A stretch of 64,000 nucleotides of DNA from an uncultured Eubacteriales bacterium. GTDB lineage: Bacteria; Bacillota; Clostridia; Lachnospirales; Lachnospiraceae. The stretch is from the NCBI GenBank assembly GCA_900314565.1, contig OMVU01000011.1, positions 1 through 64,000 on the forward strand, read 5' to 3'. Shown here piece by piece: positions 45,234 through 52,697 of this stretch. Each line of letters starts with the position of its first letter. The first letter of the stretch is position 1. The position numbers and the translations under genes are program-made. The notes under the pieces were generated by a model. It did not search any database. It worked only from the letters and a program-made list of their open reading frames with translations, and was not told where the DNA came from.

Positions 45234-45857
45234 TTGGAAAAATCACTTAAGCTTAGCGATTACAGCGATGAATATCTGATCGCGCAGAGCCGTAGAGGAG
45301 ATCTGTCCGTGACAGATTTTCTTCTGGAGAAATACAAACCGCTCGTAAGGAGCCGTGCAGCGTCCCGATATCTGCGGGGCGGTGATCTGGATGATCTGAT
45401 CCAGGAGGGAATGATCGGGCTCTATAAAGCCATCAGGGACTATGATCCGGAAAATGAAAACCGTGCGTCCTTCTACACCTTCGCATCCATCTGCATAGAC
45501 CGGCAGCTGCTGAAGGCGATTGAAGCTTCGGGCCGGCAGAAGAGAAAGACACTGGACGAGGCGGTCAGTCTTACGGACGATGAGTGGGAGTCCTATCCGG
45601 ACAGTGAGACGATTCCCGAGAACATTGTTCTTGAGAAGGAATTCGCCGACGAGCTTCTCCAGAAGATCTATAAGTCTCTGAGCAGGATGGAGAAGGTCGT
45701 TCTGGATCTCCGGATAAGAGGCTATGATTACCGTGAGATCGCGTCGATCCTGAATCGCTCGCCGAAGCAGATAGACAATGCAATTCAGCGAATTCGAAAG
45801 AAAATCGGCAGGCTGATGGAAGACGCGCCTCGTGAGGAGTCCGGTACAAAAAGTTGA
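45234..45857 (+). CDS. sigH: RNA polymerase sigma-H factor (SigH-like)
   Basis: A 207-residue sigma-70 family factor with region 2 (about 15-95, DDLIQEGMIGLYKAIRDYD and FYTFASICIDRQ) and region 4 (about 135-200, MEKVVLDLRIRGYDYREIA with HTH NRSPKQIDNAIQRI). The pattern is that of the sporulation/transition sigma-30 factor SigH. It starts with TTG at 45234 behind AGAGGTGG. The mrnC-rlmB-sigH order supports the assignment. Whether the organism sporulates cannot be told here. Confidence 0.9.
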   Translation: MEKSLKLSDYSDEYLIAQSRRGDLSVTDFLLEKYKPLVRSRAASRYLRGGDLDDLIQEGMIGLYKAIRDYDPENENRASFYTFASICIDRQLLKAIEASGRQKRKTLDEAVSLTDDEWESYPDSETIPENIVLEKEFADELLQKIYKSLSRMEKVVLDLRIRGYDYREIASILNRSPKQIDNAIQRIRKKIGRLMEDAPREESGTKS

Positions 45858-45899
45858 TTTCTGACGCAGAATGCTTATGATTTATCGTCAGATGAATGT
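45857..45899. repeat. Intergenic repeat family C, copy 2
   Basis: ATTTCTGACGCAGAATGC then TGATTT and GATGAATGT, as at 1045-1089. In this copy TCTGACG and CGTCAGA can form a hairpin, so it may act as a terminator after sigH. Confidence 0.7.
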
Positions 45900-46031
45900 G
45901 AAAAATACAGTATGACCGTGCGCTCTGAACTGATCATTGGGAGAGGGGATCAAAATCCCTGTCGCAAGACTGTCCGTGTTCGGAGAGGAGCCGCCTGGGC
46001 GATAAAAAATATTTATGAGGAGGATTCTCAC

Positions 46032-46919
46032 ATGGCAGAGTACACATTGAAGAACGAAGAGCTTACTGTCACATTCCGGACGCAGAGCGCTGAGATCCGA
46101 TCGATCCGCGATAACAAGACGGGTCAGGAATATATGTGGCAGGCGGATCCGGCTTTCTGGGGATGGACTTCTCCGATACTCTTTCCTCTTGTCGGACCGG
46201 TCGCGAAGAACGAGTTCAGATATGGGGGAAAGACATATAAGATGAAGCAGCACGGCTTCGCGAGACAGAGTGAATTTGATCTCTGCGAGATGGACGGCGC
46301 GGATATCGGGTTTGTTCTGACGGACAATGAGGAGAGGTTAGCCCTCTATCCGTTCCGCTTCAGACTGGAGGTCGGATACAGGCTTTCCGGCAGGACGCTG
46401 ACTGTCCTCTGGAAGGTCACGAATCCGTCTGAGGATGAGGTGCTTCATTTCCAGATCGGAGCACATCCGGCTTTCAATACACCTCCTGCTGAGGGCATGA
46501 AGAAAAACGAATGTTATATCGGCTTCGATACGGAAGGCCCGCTCACAGTGTCCCTTCTCAATCTGGGCGGCGATCCGGGACTTACCGATGAGACCATGAA
46601 ACAGGAGCTTCAGTCGGACGGGACCCTGAAGATCACGGATGAGCTTTTCGATATCGATACACTGATCGTGGAGCACGACCAGGCACATAAGCTCACTCTG
46701 CTCACACCGGATAAGAAGCCCTATGTCACTGTCGTATTTGACGCGCCGCTCTTTGGCGTATGGTCTCCGAAAAAGGATGCTCCGTTTGTCTGCCTGGAGC
46801 CCTGGTATGGAAGAGCAGACCGGATCAGCTTTGAAGGGGAGATCGGTGAGCGCGAATGGGGCAATACACTTGAACCGAAGGGCGTGTTCGAGGCCTCATA
46901 CGATATTATTCTCGGCTGA
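46032..46919 (+). CDS. Aldose 1-epimerase family protein
   Basis: A 295-residue galactose mutarotase-like beta-sandwich protein of the LacX/YphB-type subfamily. Sequence markers are WQADPAFWGWTSPILFP, MKQHGFARQSEF (with a conserved His), IGAHPAFNTP (second His), and CLEPWYGRAD (catalytic Glu). It probably interconverts alpha and beta anomers of a sugar or sugar phosphate. GAGGAGG precedes ATG 46032; the frame from 45912 is leader. It is a single-gene unit with a strong terminator after it. Confidence 0.9.
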   Translation: MAEYTLKNEELTVTFRTQSAEIRSIRDNKTGQEYMWQADPAFWGWTSPILFPLVGPVAKNEFRYGGKTYKMKQHGFARQSEFDLCEMDGADIGFVLTDNEERLALYPFRFRLEVGYRLSGRTLTVLWKVTNPSEDEVLHFQIGAHPAFNTPPAEGMKKNECYIGFDTEGPLTVSLLNLGGDPGLTDETMKQELQSDGTLKITDELFDIDTLIVEHDQAHKLTLLTPDKKPYVTVVFDAPLFGVWSPKKDAPFVCLEPWYGRADRISFEGEIGEREWGNTLEPKGVFEASYDIILG

Positions 46920-47035
46920 AAGAGCAGACAGGCTGTTGAATTTTGATAAATCGTTGAATTGTCATAAATAATCCAAAAATAATTAAAATAATCTGAAAAA
47001 ATCCGTTTACAAATTAGATTAAATAGGATAGACTG

Positions 47036-47069
47036 GAAAATGCGGCGAGGAGCCGCATTTTCTTTTTTT
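47036..47069 (+). terminator. Rho-independent terminator
   Basis: GAAAATGCGGC (47036-47046) pairs perfectly with GCCGCATTTTC (47052-47062), followed by seven T. Confidence 0.95.
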
Positions 47070-47095
47070 CAGGGATCCCGCCGGGAAGATGAATC

Positions 47096-47232
47096 AGGTA
47101 ATTGCGGAATACTGTCCTTTATACAACTTCCATGAAGCACGGTCTTCCGCAATTGCCCGAAAGGAAAAAGGCGCTTGCGAAACCCTGTGCGGAATGAAAT
47201 TGTGTGAACAATTCAAACAATCTGCACAAGCC
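47096..47232. repeat. Palindromic repeat family A, copy 2 (two adjoining units)
   Basis: Unit one: GGTAATTGCGGAATACTG (47097) against CGGTCTTCCGCAATTGCC (47140-47157). Unit two (47169-47232) begins AGGCGCTTGCGAAACCCTG, which matches the complement of copy 1 at the left edge (AGGCACTTGCGAAACTCTG), and continues with the shared AATTGT and TGAAC blocks. The copy is rearranged compared with copy 1. Confidence 0.75.
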
Positions 47233-47348
47233 TTAGAACTTCTTCATGAACGAAAGATGTGGAATGAGCAAAAACCGTTCTGTCTGAGCGAAGCGAGCAC
47301 AGATTTTCGTAATCGCCTGGACAGGAAAAATCGAAAGGAGCGGGATTC

Positions 47349-47603
47349 ATGATGCACAGAAGAAAAGTGGTCCAGTACACCAGAGACATGCAGGAGATCA
47401 GAAGGTACGACAGTATCAAGGAAGCCCAGGCTGAGTATAATATCACGCATATTTCGGGTGTATGCAGAAGACATCGGAAAACAGACGGAGGATATGTCTG
47501 GAGATATGAGGACGATCTCTATCCGATGAATGATGAGATCGTCTACAGCAAGCGCAGCAATGCAAGACGAAGGCCGTATTCTGAAAAAGCCGGACGCCTG
47601 TGA
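47349..47603 (+). CDS. Small protein with a NUMOD1-like DNA-binding motif
   Basis: An 84-residue basic protein. Residues about 6-50 (VVQYTRDMQEIRRYDSIKEA, then a helix-turn-helix-like segment ending GGYVWRYED) resemble NUMOD1, a DNA-binding module found beside homing endonucleases and intron-encoded nucleases. No nuclease domain is attached. The tail is Arg-rich (SKRSNARRRPYSEKAGRL). AAAGGAGCGG precedes the paired ATGs at 47349 and 47352. The stop codon sits in the loop of a hairpin, CGCCTG-TGA-CAGGCG. It lies directly after family A repeats. A regulatory or mobile-element-derived role is possible; neither is shown. Confidence 0.7.
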   Translation: MMHRRKVVQYTRDMQEIRRYDSIKEAQAEYNITHISGVCRRHRKTDGGYVWRYEDDLYPMNDEIVYSKRSNARRRPYSEKAGRL

Positions 47604-47629
47604 CAGGCGGCCGTCGCATATGTTGACCA

Positions 47630-47658
47630 TTGAAGAGCCATACTCTTTTTGCTAAAAT
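47630..47658 (+). promoter_or_regulatory. Promoter before the O-acetylhomoserine sulfhydrylase leader
   Basis: TTGAAG (47630-47635), 17 bp, TAAAAT (47653-47658). The transcript would carry a leader of about 140 nt. Confidence 0.6.
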
Positions 47659-47691
47659 ACAGATAGCTGTTTGACCGGGAGGAGGATCTTT

Positions 47692-47793
47692 CTGCTGTGC
47701 AGATCATGTTCCGCAAAGTGCCTGAGGCACCGGATTACGGAGCATCCCGGATCGGACAGCAGTGAATTTTCATGAAAAGTCGGCAGTATGCCG
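47692..47793 (+). promoter_or_regulatory. Highly structured 5' leader, candidate riboswitch or regulatory RNA
   Basis: Outer stem CTGCTGT (47692-47698) with ACAGCAG (47756-47762); then GATC/GATC, ATG/CAT and TTCCG/CGGAG pairs in the same register; an inner perfect hairpin GTGCC-TGA-GGCAC (47718-47730). A separate hairpin CGGCA-GTA-TGCCG (47781-47793) ends just before the ribosome binding site. It does not contain the conserved core of SAM-I or a T-box as I know them. It precedes a sulfur amino-acid gene, so a metabolite-sensing role is an inference. Confidence 0.55.
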
Positions 47794-47807
47794 GAGAGGA
47801 GACGAGT

Positions 47808-49097
47808 ATGGCAAGCTGGAATATTGAAACGAAGTGTGTACAGGGAGGATATAGACCGGGAAACGGAGAGCCTCGTGAGGTCCCGATCATACAGAGCACG
47901 ACCTTCAAGTATGACACGAGCAGCGACATGGCAAAGCTTTTTGATCTGGAGGCGAGCGGCTATTTTTATACGCGGCTTCAGAATCCCACCAATGATTATG
48001 TTGCTGCAAAGATCGCGGAGATGGAAGGCGGAACGGCAGGTATGCTCACATCTTCCGGCCAGGCTGCGAACTTTTATTCCGTTTTCAATATTGCGAATGC
48101 GGGAGATCATGTGATTTCGAGCGCGTCCATTTACGGCGGAACATTTAATCTTTTTAACGTGACCATGCGCAAGATGGGAATTGACTTTACTTTTGTCTCT
48201 CCGGACTGCACGGAAGGGGAGCTTGATGCCGCTTTCCGTCCGAATACGAAGGCGGTCTTCGGCGAATCGATCGCAAATCCTGCGCTTACGGTCCTGGATT
48301 TTGAGAAGTTCGCGAAAGCGGCGCATGCCCATGGTGTTCCCCTTATCGTGGACAATACGTTCCCGACACCGGTCAACTGCAGACCGATCGAGTTCGGGGC
48401 GGATATTGTCACCCACTCCACGACGAAATATATGGACGGCCACGGCGCGGCAGTCGGAGGAGCAATCGTAGACGCCGGTAAATTCGACTGGATGGCGCAT
48501 GCTGATAAGTTCCCGGGACTTACAACTCCGGACGACAGCTATCACGGCATAACGTATGCAGAGAAGTTCGGCCTTGGGGGCGCTTTTATCACGAAAGCGA
48601 CTTCCCAGCTTATGCGTGACTTCGGTTCGATCCAGTCACCGCAGAATGCATTTCTGCTGAATTTGGGGCTGGAGAGCCTTCATGTTCGCATGAAGCAGCA
48701 CTGTGAGAACGGGCTTGCACTCGCAAAATTACTCTCAGGCCATCCGATGGTGGAGAAAGTCAGCTATCCCGGACTTCCCGGAGACGCGTATTATGAGATC
48801 GCACAGAAATACATGCCGAACGGTACCTGCGGAGTTGTCTCCTTTGAGGTGAAGGGAGGACGTGCCGCGGCAGAAAAGTTCATGCAGAACCTCAAAATCT
48901 TTGCGATCGAGACACATGTCGCCGATGCGCGCAGCTGCTGCCTGCATCCGGCGAGCTCCACACACCGTCAGATGACGGATGAAGAGCTTCTTGCAGCCGG
49001 AGTTCCCGCAAGTCTCGTGAGAATGTCCTGCGGACTTGAGAATACGAAGGATCTGATCGACGATGTGGCAAGCGCGCTTGAAGCGGTCATGAAGTGA
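47808..49097 (+). CDS. O-acetylhomoserine aminocarboxypropyltransferase (sulfhydrylase)
   Basis: A 429-residue Cys/Met-metabolism PLP enzyme that makes homocysteine from O-acetylhomoserine and sulfide. Markers: IIQSTTFKYDTSSD, YTRLQNPTND, SSGQAANF, the aspartate in VDNTFPTP, and the PLP lysine in HSTTKYMDGHG (near residue 208). Length and the long C-terminal domain with CCLHPASSTHRQM fit O-acetylhomoserine rather than cystathionine enzymes. GGAGAGGAGACGAG precedes ATG 47808. It stands alone behind a structured leader. Confidence 0.92.
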   Translation: MASWNIETKCVQGGYRPGNGEPREVPIIQSTTFKYDTSSDMAKLFDLEASGYFYTRLQNPTNDYVAAKIAEMEGGTAGMLTSSGQAANFYSVFNIANAGDHVISSASIYGGTFNLFNVTMRKMGIDFTFVSPDCTEGELDAAFRPNTKAVFGESIANPALTVLDFEKFAKAAHAHGVPLIVDNTFPTPVNCRPIEFGADIVTHSTTKYMDGHGAAVGGAIVDAGKFDWMAHADKFPGLTTPDDSYHGITYAEKFGLGGAFITKATSQLMRDFGSIQSPQNAFLLNLGLESLHVRMKQHCENGLALAKLLSGHPMVEKVSYPGLPGDAYYEIAQKYMPNGTCGVVSFEVKGGRAAAEKFMQNLKIFAIETHVADARSCCLHPASSTHRQMTDEELLAAGVPASLVRMSCGLENTKDLIDDVASALEAVMK

Positions 49098-49182
49098 GCC
49101 ATCTGATTTTTTTGACATCAAGACATCTGACTGCGGATGTCTGTATGACCTGATATATGCGGCTGGAAGGCAAAAGAATAAT

Positions 49183-49207
49183 GGGTGACACCGGAACGGT
49201 GTCGCCC
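49183..49207 (+). terminator. Stable hairpin before the ABC exporter gene
   Basis: GGGTGACACC (49183-49192) pairs with GGTGTCGCCC (49198-49207), with a 5-nt loop. T-run support is poor, so termination is uncertain. A weaker stem, GACATC/GGATGTC, lies near 49122-49142. Confidence 0.5.
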
Positions 49208-49301
49208 AAATTCATTCCCTGATGAGGAATCCTCTTGATTTCGAATAGGCGATCATGCGCAAAGAGGAGATAATGACCCGCGTTTTCTATAGGAGGTACT
49301 T

Positions 49302-51140
49302 ATGCCGGGACCCGGAGGCGGAGGCCCGAGAGGGCAGCATTACATGACGGAGGAGGAGAAGGCACAGCGGCCAAAAGTGACGAAAGCGCTTCTGATAAGG
49401 ATTTTTTCGTATCTTAAGCCTTACTGGAAACAGTTCCTTCTTGTTCTCGTCTGTATTTTTGTCTCTTCCGTATTCAGCCTGTATCCTTCAATTCTGACAG
49501 GCCGGATCATCGATGAGGGACTGATCGGAAGAGATCTGAATAAGCTTATCATGCTGATCGGACTGTCTCTCGCCGTCACGCTGGGAGCCAACCTGATCGG
49601 CGTTCTGGAGAGCTATCTGAATACATGGATCGCTCAGCATATCATTTATGATATGCGGAATGCGATGTATCTGCATCTGCAGAAGATGTCGCAGAGCTTT
49701 TTTACATCCAATAATCAGGGTGATATTATTACACGTATGACAAGTGACATTGACGGCGTGCGGTCGATCATCGCCAACACGCTGACAAGTATCCTGTCTA
49801 ATTCTGTGACGCTCATCGTAGCCATGGTCGCGATGTTCCAGAAGAACTGGATCCTCGCGCTGCTCGGAATCGTGATCGTGCCGCTTTTTACGATTCCGAC
49901 CAGAAATGCCGGAAAGACCCGCTGGTCTCTGACCAGGGAAGCCCAGGAGTGCAGCGATGAGATCAACGGGATCCTGAACGAGACACTTTCTGTGAGCGGG
50001 CAGTTACTTGTCAAACTGTTCGGACGGGAAGACGCAGAGTATGAGCGCTATGAGACGGTCAACAGGAAGATGATTGGGCTCAATATCAGAGAGAGCATGG
50101 CAGGCCGGTGGTTCCGCGTTGTAATTTCGACGGTTTCCAGCATCGGGCCGATGCTCCTCTACCTTGTCGGCGGAATCCTGATGATGAAGTATGACTCGGA
50201 TCTTACGGTCGGTGATATCACGGTTCTCGTAGCCCTTCTCGGAAGAATGTATATGCCGGTCAATCAGCTCCTCAACATTCAGGTGGACTGGATCCGCTCC
50301 ATGGCGAACTTTACGAGAATTTTTGAATATTATGACATGCCGGTGGAGATCAGCGATCGGGAGAATGCCCTGGTCCCTGTGCGCGCAGACGGCGATATTG
50401 AATTCAAGCATGTCGATTTCTGGTATGAGGAAGGAAAACAGATCCTCAAAAATATAAATTTCAGACTGGAAAGCGGACACAGTATTGCGATCGTCGGCCC
50501 GTCAGGGTCGGGTAAGAGTACGATCGTCAACCTGATCCCGCGTCTGTATGACGTGCGGGAGGGATCTGTAACATTTGACGGAAATGACGTGCGGGATCTG
50601 AAGCTCAGCTTCCTGAGAAGTCACGTCGGTGTCGTGAGCCAGGAAACGTATCTCTTCAACGGAACGATCCGTGACAACCTTCTCTACGCGAAGCCGGATG
50701 CAACGGAGGCGGAGCTTCTCAGTGCATGCGCCAGGGCAAATATTCTGGAATTCATAGAAAAGCAGGAGAAGGGGTTTGATACACTGGTCGGGAACCGCGG
50801 GCTTAAACTTTCCGGAGGAGAGAAGCAGAGGATCTCGATCGCCCGTGTTCTGCTGAAGGATCCGACGGTCCTCATATTTGATGAAGCGACGAGCGCGCTG
50901 GACTCCATTTCTGAGAAGAAGATCCAGGAGGCGATCGATCCGCTGGTCGAGGAGCGCACGAGTATCCTGATCGCGCATCGTCTTTCCACGATCCTCGCGG
51001 CGGACGAGATCCTGGTCGTGAAGGACGGAGAGATCGTGGAGAGAGGAACGCACGAGGAACTTGTAGGTGCGGGAGGCGTGTATACGGAACTCTATGAAAC
51101 ACAGTTCAAGAAGGGACTGTCAAAGAACGCCGAAAAGTGA
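49302..51140 (+). CDS. ABC exporter, fused membrane and ATPase domains
   Basis: A 612-residue half-transporter that should work as a homodimer. Six spans in residues about 40-320 are followed by an ATPase domain (about 365-600) with Walker A GPSGSGKST, signature LSGGEKQR, Walker B LIFDEATSALD and switch His in AHRLS. The N-terminus (MPGPGGGGPRG) is Gly/Pro-rich. This is the multidrug/lipid exporter class; the substrate is unknown. AGGAGGTACTT precedes the start. The single gene is bracketed by hairpins and a family B repeat. Confidence 0.9.
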   Translation: MPGPGGGGPRGQHYMTEEEKAQRPKVTKALLIRIFSYLKPYWKQFLLVLVCIFVSSVFSLYPSILTGRIIDEGLIGRDLNKLIMLIGLSLAVTLGANLIGVLESYLNTWIAQHIIYDMRNAMYLHLQKMSQSFFTSNNQGDIITRMTSDIDGVRSIIANTLTSILSNSVTLIVAMVAMFQKNWILALLGIVIVPLFTIPTRNAGKTRWSLTREAQECSDEINGILNETLSVSGQLLVKLFGREDAEYERYETVNRKMIGLNIRESMAGRWFRVVISTVSSIGPMLLYLVGGILMMKYDSDLTVGDITVLVALLGRMYMPVNQLLNIQVDWIRSMANFTRIFEYYDMPVEISDRENALVPVRADGDIEFKHVDFWYEEGKQILKNINFRLESGHSIAIVGPSGSGKSTIVNLIPRLYDVREGSVTFDGNDVRDLKLSFLRSHVGVVSQETYLFNGTIRDNLLYAKPDATEAELLSACARANILEFIEKQEKGFDTLVGNRGLKLSGGEKQRISIARVLLKDPTVLIFDEATSALDSISEKKIQEAIDPLVEERTSILIAHRLSTILAADEILVVKDGEIVERGTHEELVGAGGVYTELYETQFKKGLSKNAEK

Positions 51141-51142
51141 GA

Positions 51143-51232
51143 AAGATGAAGATTCAAGAACGCCTCAGCGTTCTTGCCGCGCCGCGCAGGGTGTGAAGCA
51201 CCTTCTTCTTTCCGCGATGAAGAATAAAAATT
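51143..51232. repeat. Palindromic repeat family B, copy 2, with internal hairpin
   Basis: GATGAAGAT at the left and CCGCGATGAAGAATAA (51212-51227) at the right. Between them is a perfect stem, CAAGAACGC-CTCA-GCGTTCTTG (51154-51175), likely also the exporter's terminator. Confidence 0.6.
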
Positions 51233-51252
51233 TGTAAAATGCTCAAAAATCA

Positions 51253-51281
51253 GTGACGATTATGAGAAAGTACTGTATAAT
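51253..51281 (+). promoter_or_regulatory. Promoter of ptsH
   Basis: A GTGACG -35-like hexamer (51253-51258), 17 bp, and TATAAT (51276-51281), about 54 bp ahead of the HPr start. Confidence 0.55.
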
Positions 51282-51334
51282 AATGCTATATTAATTGCCG
51301 ATTCAAGGCAACACAATTTAGGAGGACAAAATCA

Positions 51335-51592
51335 ATGAAATCATTTAAGTATGTCGTTACTGATCCGGTTGGTATCCATGCTCGTCCGGCTGGAAACCTT
51401 GTAAAAGAGATCAAGAAGTATGATTCTGACGTCAAAGTCCTTGCAAACGGCAAACAGGCTGACGGCAAGAAGCTTATGTCTCTTATGCAGCTCGGCGTAA
51501 AGCAGGGCAATGAGATCGAAGTTCAGGTCAGTGGCGGCGACGAGGCTGCTAATGCGGATGCTCTTCTTGCATTCCTTCAGGCGAACCTTTGA
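51335..51592 (+). CDS. ptsH: Phosphocarrier protein HPr
   Basis: An 85-residue PTS phosphocarrier with the active-site His15 in GIHARPAG. It would take phosphate from enzyme I and hand it to sugar EIIA domains. In most Firmicutes Ser46 is phosphorylated by HPr kinase for carbon catabolite control; here residue 46 is Lys (ADGKKLMSLMQLG), and the nearest Ser is 49. Unless numbering is shifted, this copy lacks the regulatory site. AGGAGGAC precedes the ATG. No ptsI is adjacent. The single gene has its own promoter and terminator. Confidence 0.93.
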   Translation: MKSFKYVVTDPVGIHARPAGNLVKEIKKYDSDVKVLANGKQADGKKLMSLMQLGVKQGNEIEVQVSGGDEAANADALLAFLQANL

Positions 51593-51644
51593 TATCTGCG
51601 AGCGGTGCGAACAGCACCGTGAAGTAAAATGAGATTTTTACTCC

Positions 51645-51691
51645 AAAAAAGCTGTAAAGCGTGCGTCAAATCACGCTTCACAGCTTTTTTT
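51645..51691 (+). terminator. Terminator after ptsH
   Basis: AAAAAAGCTGT with ACAGCTTTTTT, extended by AGCGTG/CACGCT across a small mismatch. Strong bidirectional stem. A smaller stem, GGTGC/GCACC, lies at about 51604-51618. Confidence 0.92.
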
Positions 51692-51734
51692 CATGTGCTT
51701 CTCCATACAGCTGCTCGCGAAAAAACAGCTGTTC

Positions 51735-52697
51735 TCAGGATATTGCCTTCGCCAGGATCCCTGTAAAGCGCACTGCCGAATCCTCGAAAAGATGTCCGTC
51801 GTTGTCACAGAAATCCTGCAGATCCCGCGGCATTTCGGCCAGCTCAGAATGGAGACAGTCTAAAAAGAGAACATCCTGTGATTTGAGGTAGGCCGTGAAG
51901 AAATCCTGTGCAGACGCATACGAGTCCGTATATGTCTCATAGGAAATATCGGGAACCGGCATCATGACCGTGATGAGCTCGATACTGTTTTCCCTGCAGA
52001 AGGAGACAAGCTCCTCGAAATATTTCTGCTCGTCGGGATTATAGGTCTTTTCATTCCAGAGGGACGGCTCGGTCTCGTAGTCGGTTCCGGATTCCGTCCG
52101 ATGTCTTGCGATAAAACCGTCTTCCCGGTAGGTCTGGATCTCGTCTGAGAAAGGAGCGAGACTGAAGTTCTTATACTCCTCTGAGGACTTTTCCGCGATC
52201 CTGTCCTTTATGTGGAAGACTTCCTTTCTGTACAGATACCACTCGAAGAGGCTTGTCCGAAGGTCGGCCACAAGCATTTTATCGAGAGCGTAAGGAACTT
52301 TCCGGACAGACTGAGGATATTCATGATAGAGCGCTACGTATTCCTGAGACTGGTTCGGTTTATCGACCCAGTAGGCAGGATCGATCTCATAAATTACGGT
52401 CTTAAGATCTGTGCGGGAAGCAGCCTCCTTCACAAGATAGAGGATATCAAGAGAGTGTTCTCCTCCCTGTGCCGAGTTCAGATATTTTTTCCCGGTCATT
52501 GTATAGAGCACCTCGGGATCGATGCCGCATTTTGCATGGGATCCTCCTACGATCAGGCCTTCATAGGCACCCTCCTTCATCACATGGAAGTTCGCTCTTG
52601 TGTAGGTGTACGGGTAGAGCAGCCAGCTGAGCCCGATATTGCATGCAAAAAAGAGCAGCAGGATCACGGCAGCGAGGAGACGTTTAAAATTGCGCAT
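51735..52697 (-). CDS. SGNH-like membrane-anchored O-acyltransferase partner (DltD/AlgX-like)
   Basis: A 320-residue protein with one N-terminal span (about 5-27) and an extracellular SGNH-like domain. The nucleophile region is LIVGGSHAKCGID (near residue 50), and a late Asp-x-x-His-like segment, CDNDGHLF, provides the remaining catalytic residues. It overlaps the MBOAT gene by 14 bp on the same strand, so the two form a unit that transfers an acyl group to a secreted polymer. The polymer and the acyl group are not known. Confidence 0.78.
   Translation of the reverse strand: MRNFKRLLAAVILLLFFACNIGLSWLLYPYTYTRANFHVMKEGAYEGLIVGGSHAKCGIDPEVLYTMTGKKYLNSAQGGEHSLDILYLVKEAASRTDLKTVIYEIDPAYWVDKPNQSQEYVALYHEYPQSVRKVPYALDKMLVADLRTSLFEWYLYRKEVFHIKDRIAEKSSEEYKNFSLAPFSDEIQTYREDGFIARHRTESGTDYETEPSLWNEKTYNPDEQKYFEELVSFCRENSIELITVMMPVPDISYETYTDSYASAQDFFTAYLKSQDVLFLDCLHSELAEMPRDLQDFCDNDGHLFEDSAVRFTGILAKAIS

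Larger units (their letters stand above)
46920..47348 (+). other. 429-bp intergenic region with terminator and repeats
   Basis: A very AT-rich stretch (46940-47035) is followed by the terminator for the epimerase (47036-47069) and by family A palindromic repeats (47096-47232). A 100-bp tail then leads into the NUMOD1 gene. I see no RNA gene or promoter I could support in the AT-rich part. Confidence 0.55.

Noticed and set aside
47604-47807. SAM-I riboswitch before O-acetylhomoserine sulfhydrylase
   Set aside because: The expected conserved core sequences were not found; the region is structured, but I cannot assign it to a known class.
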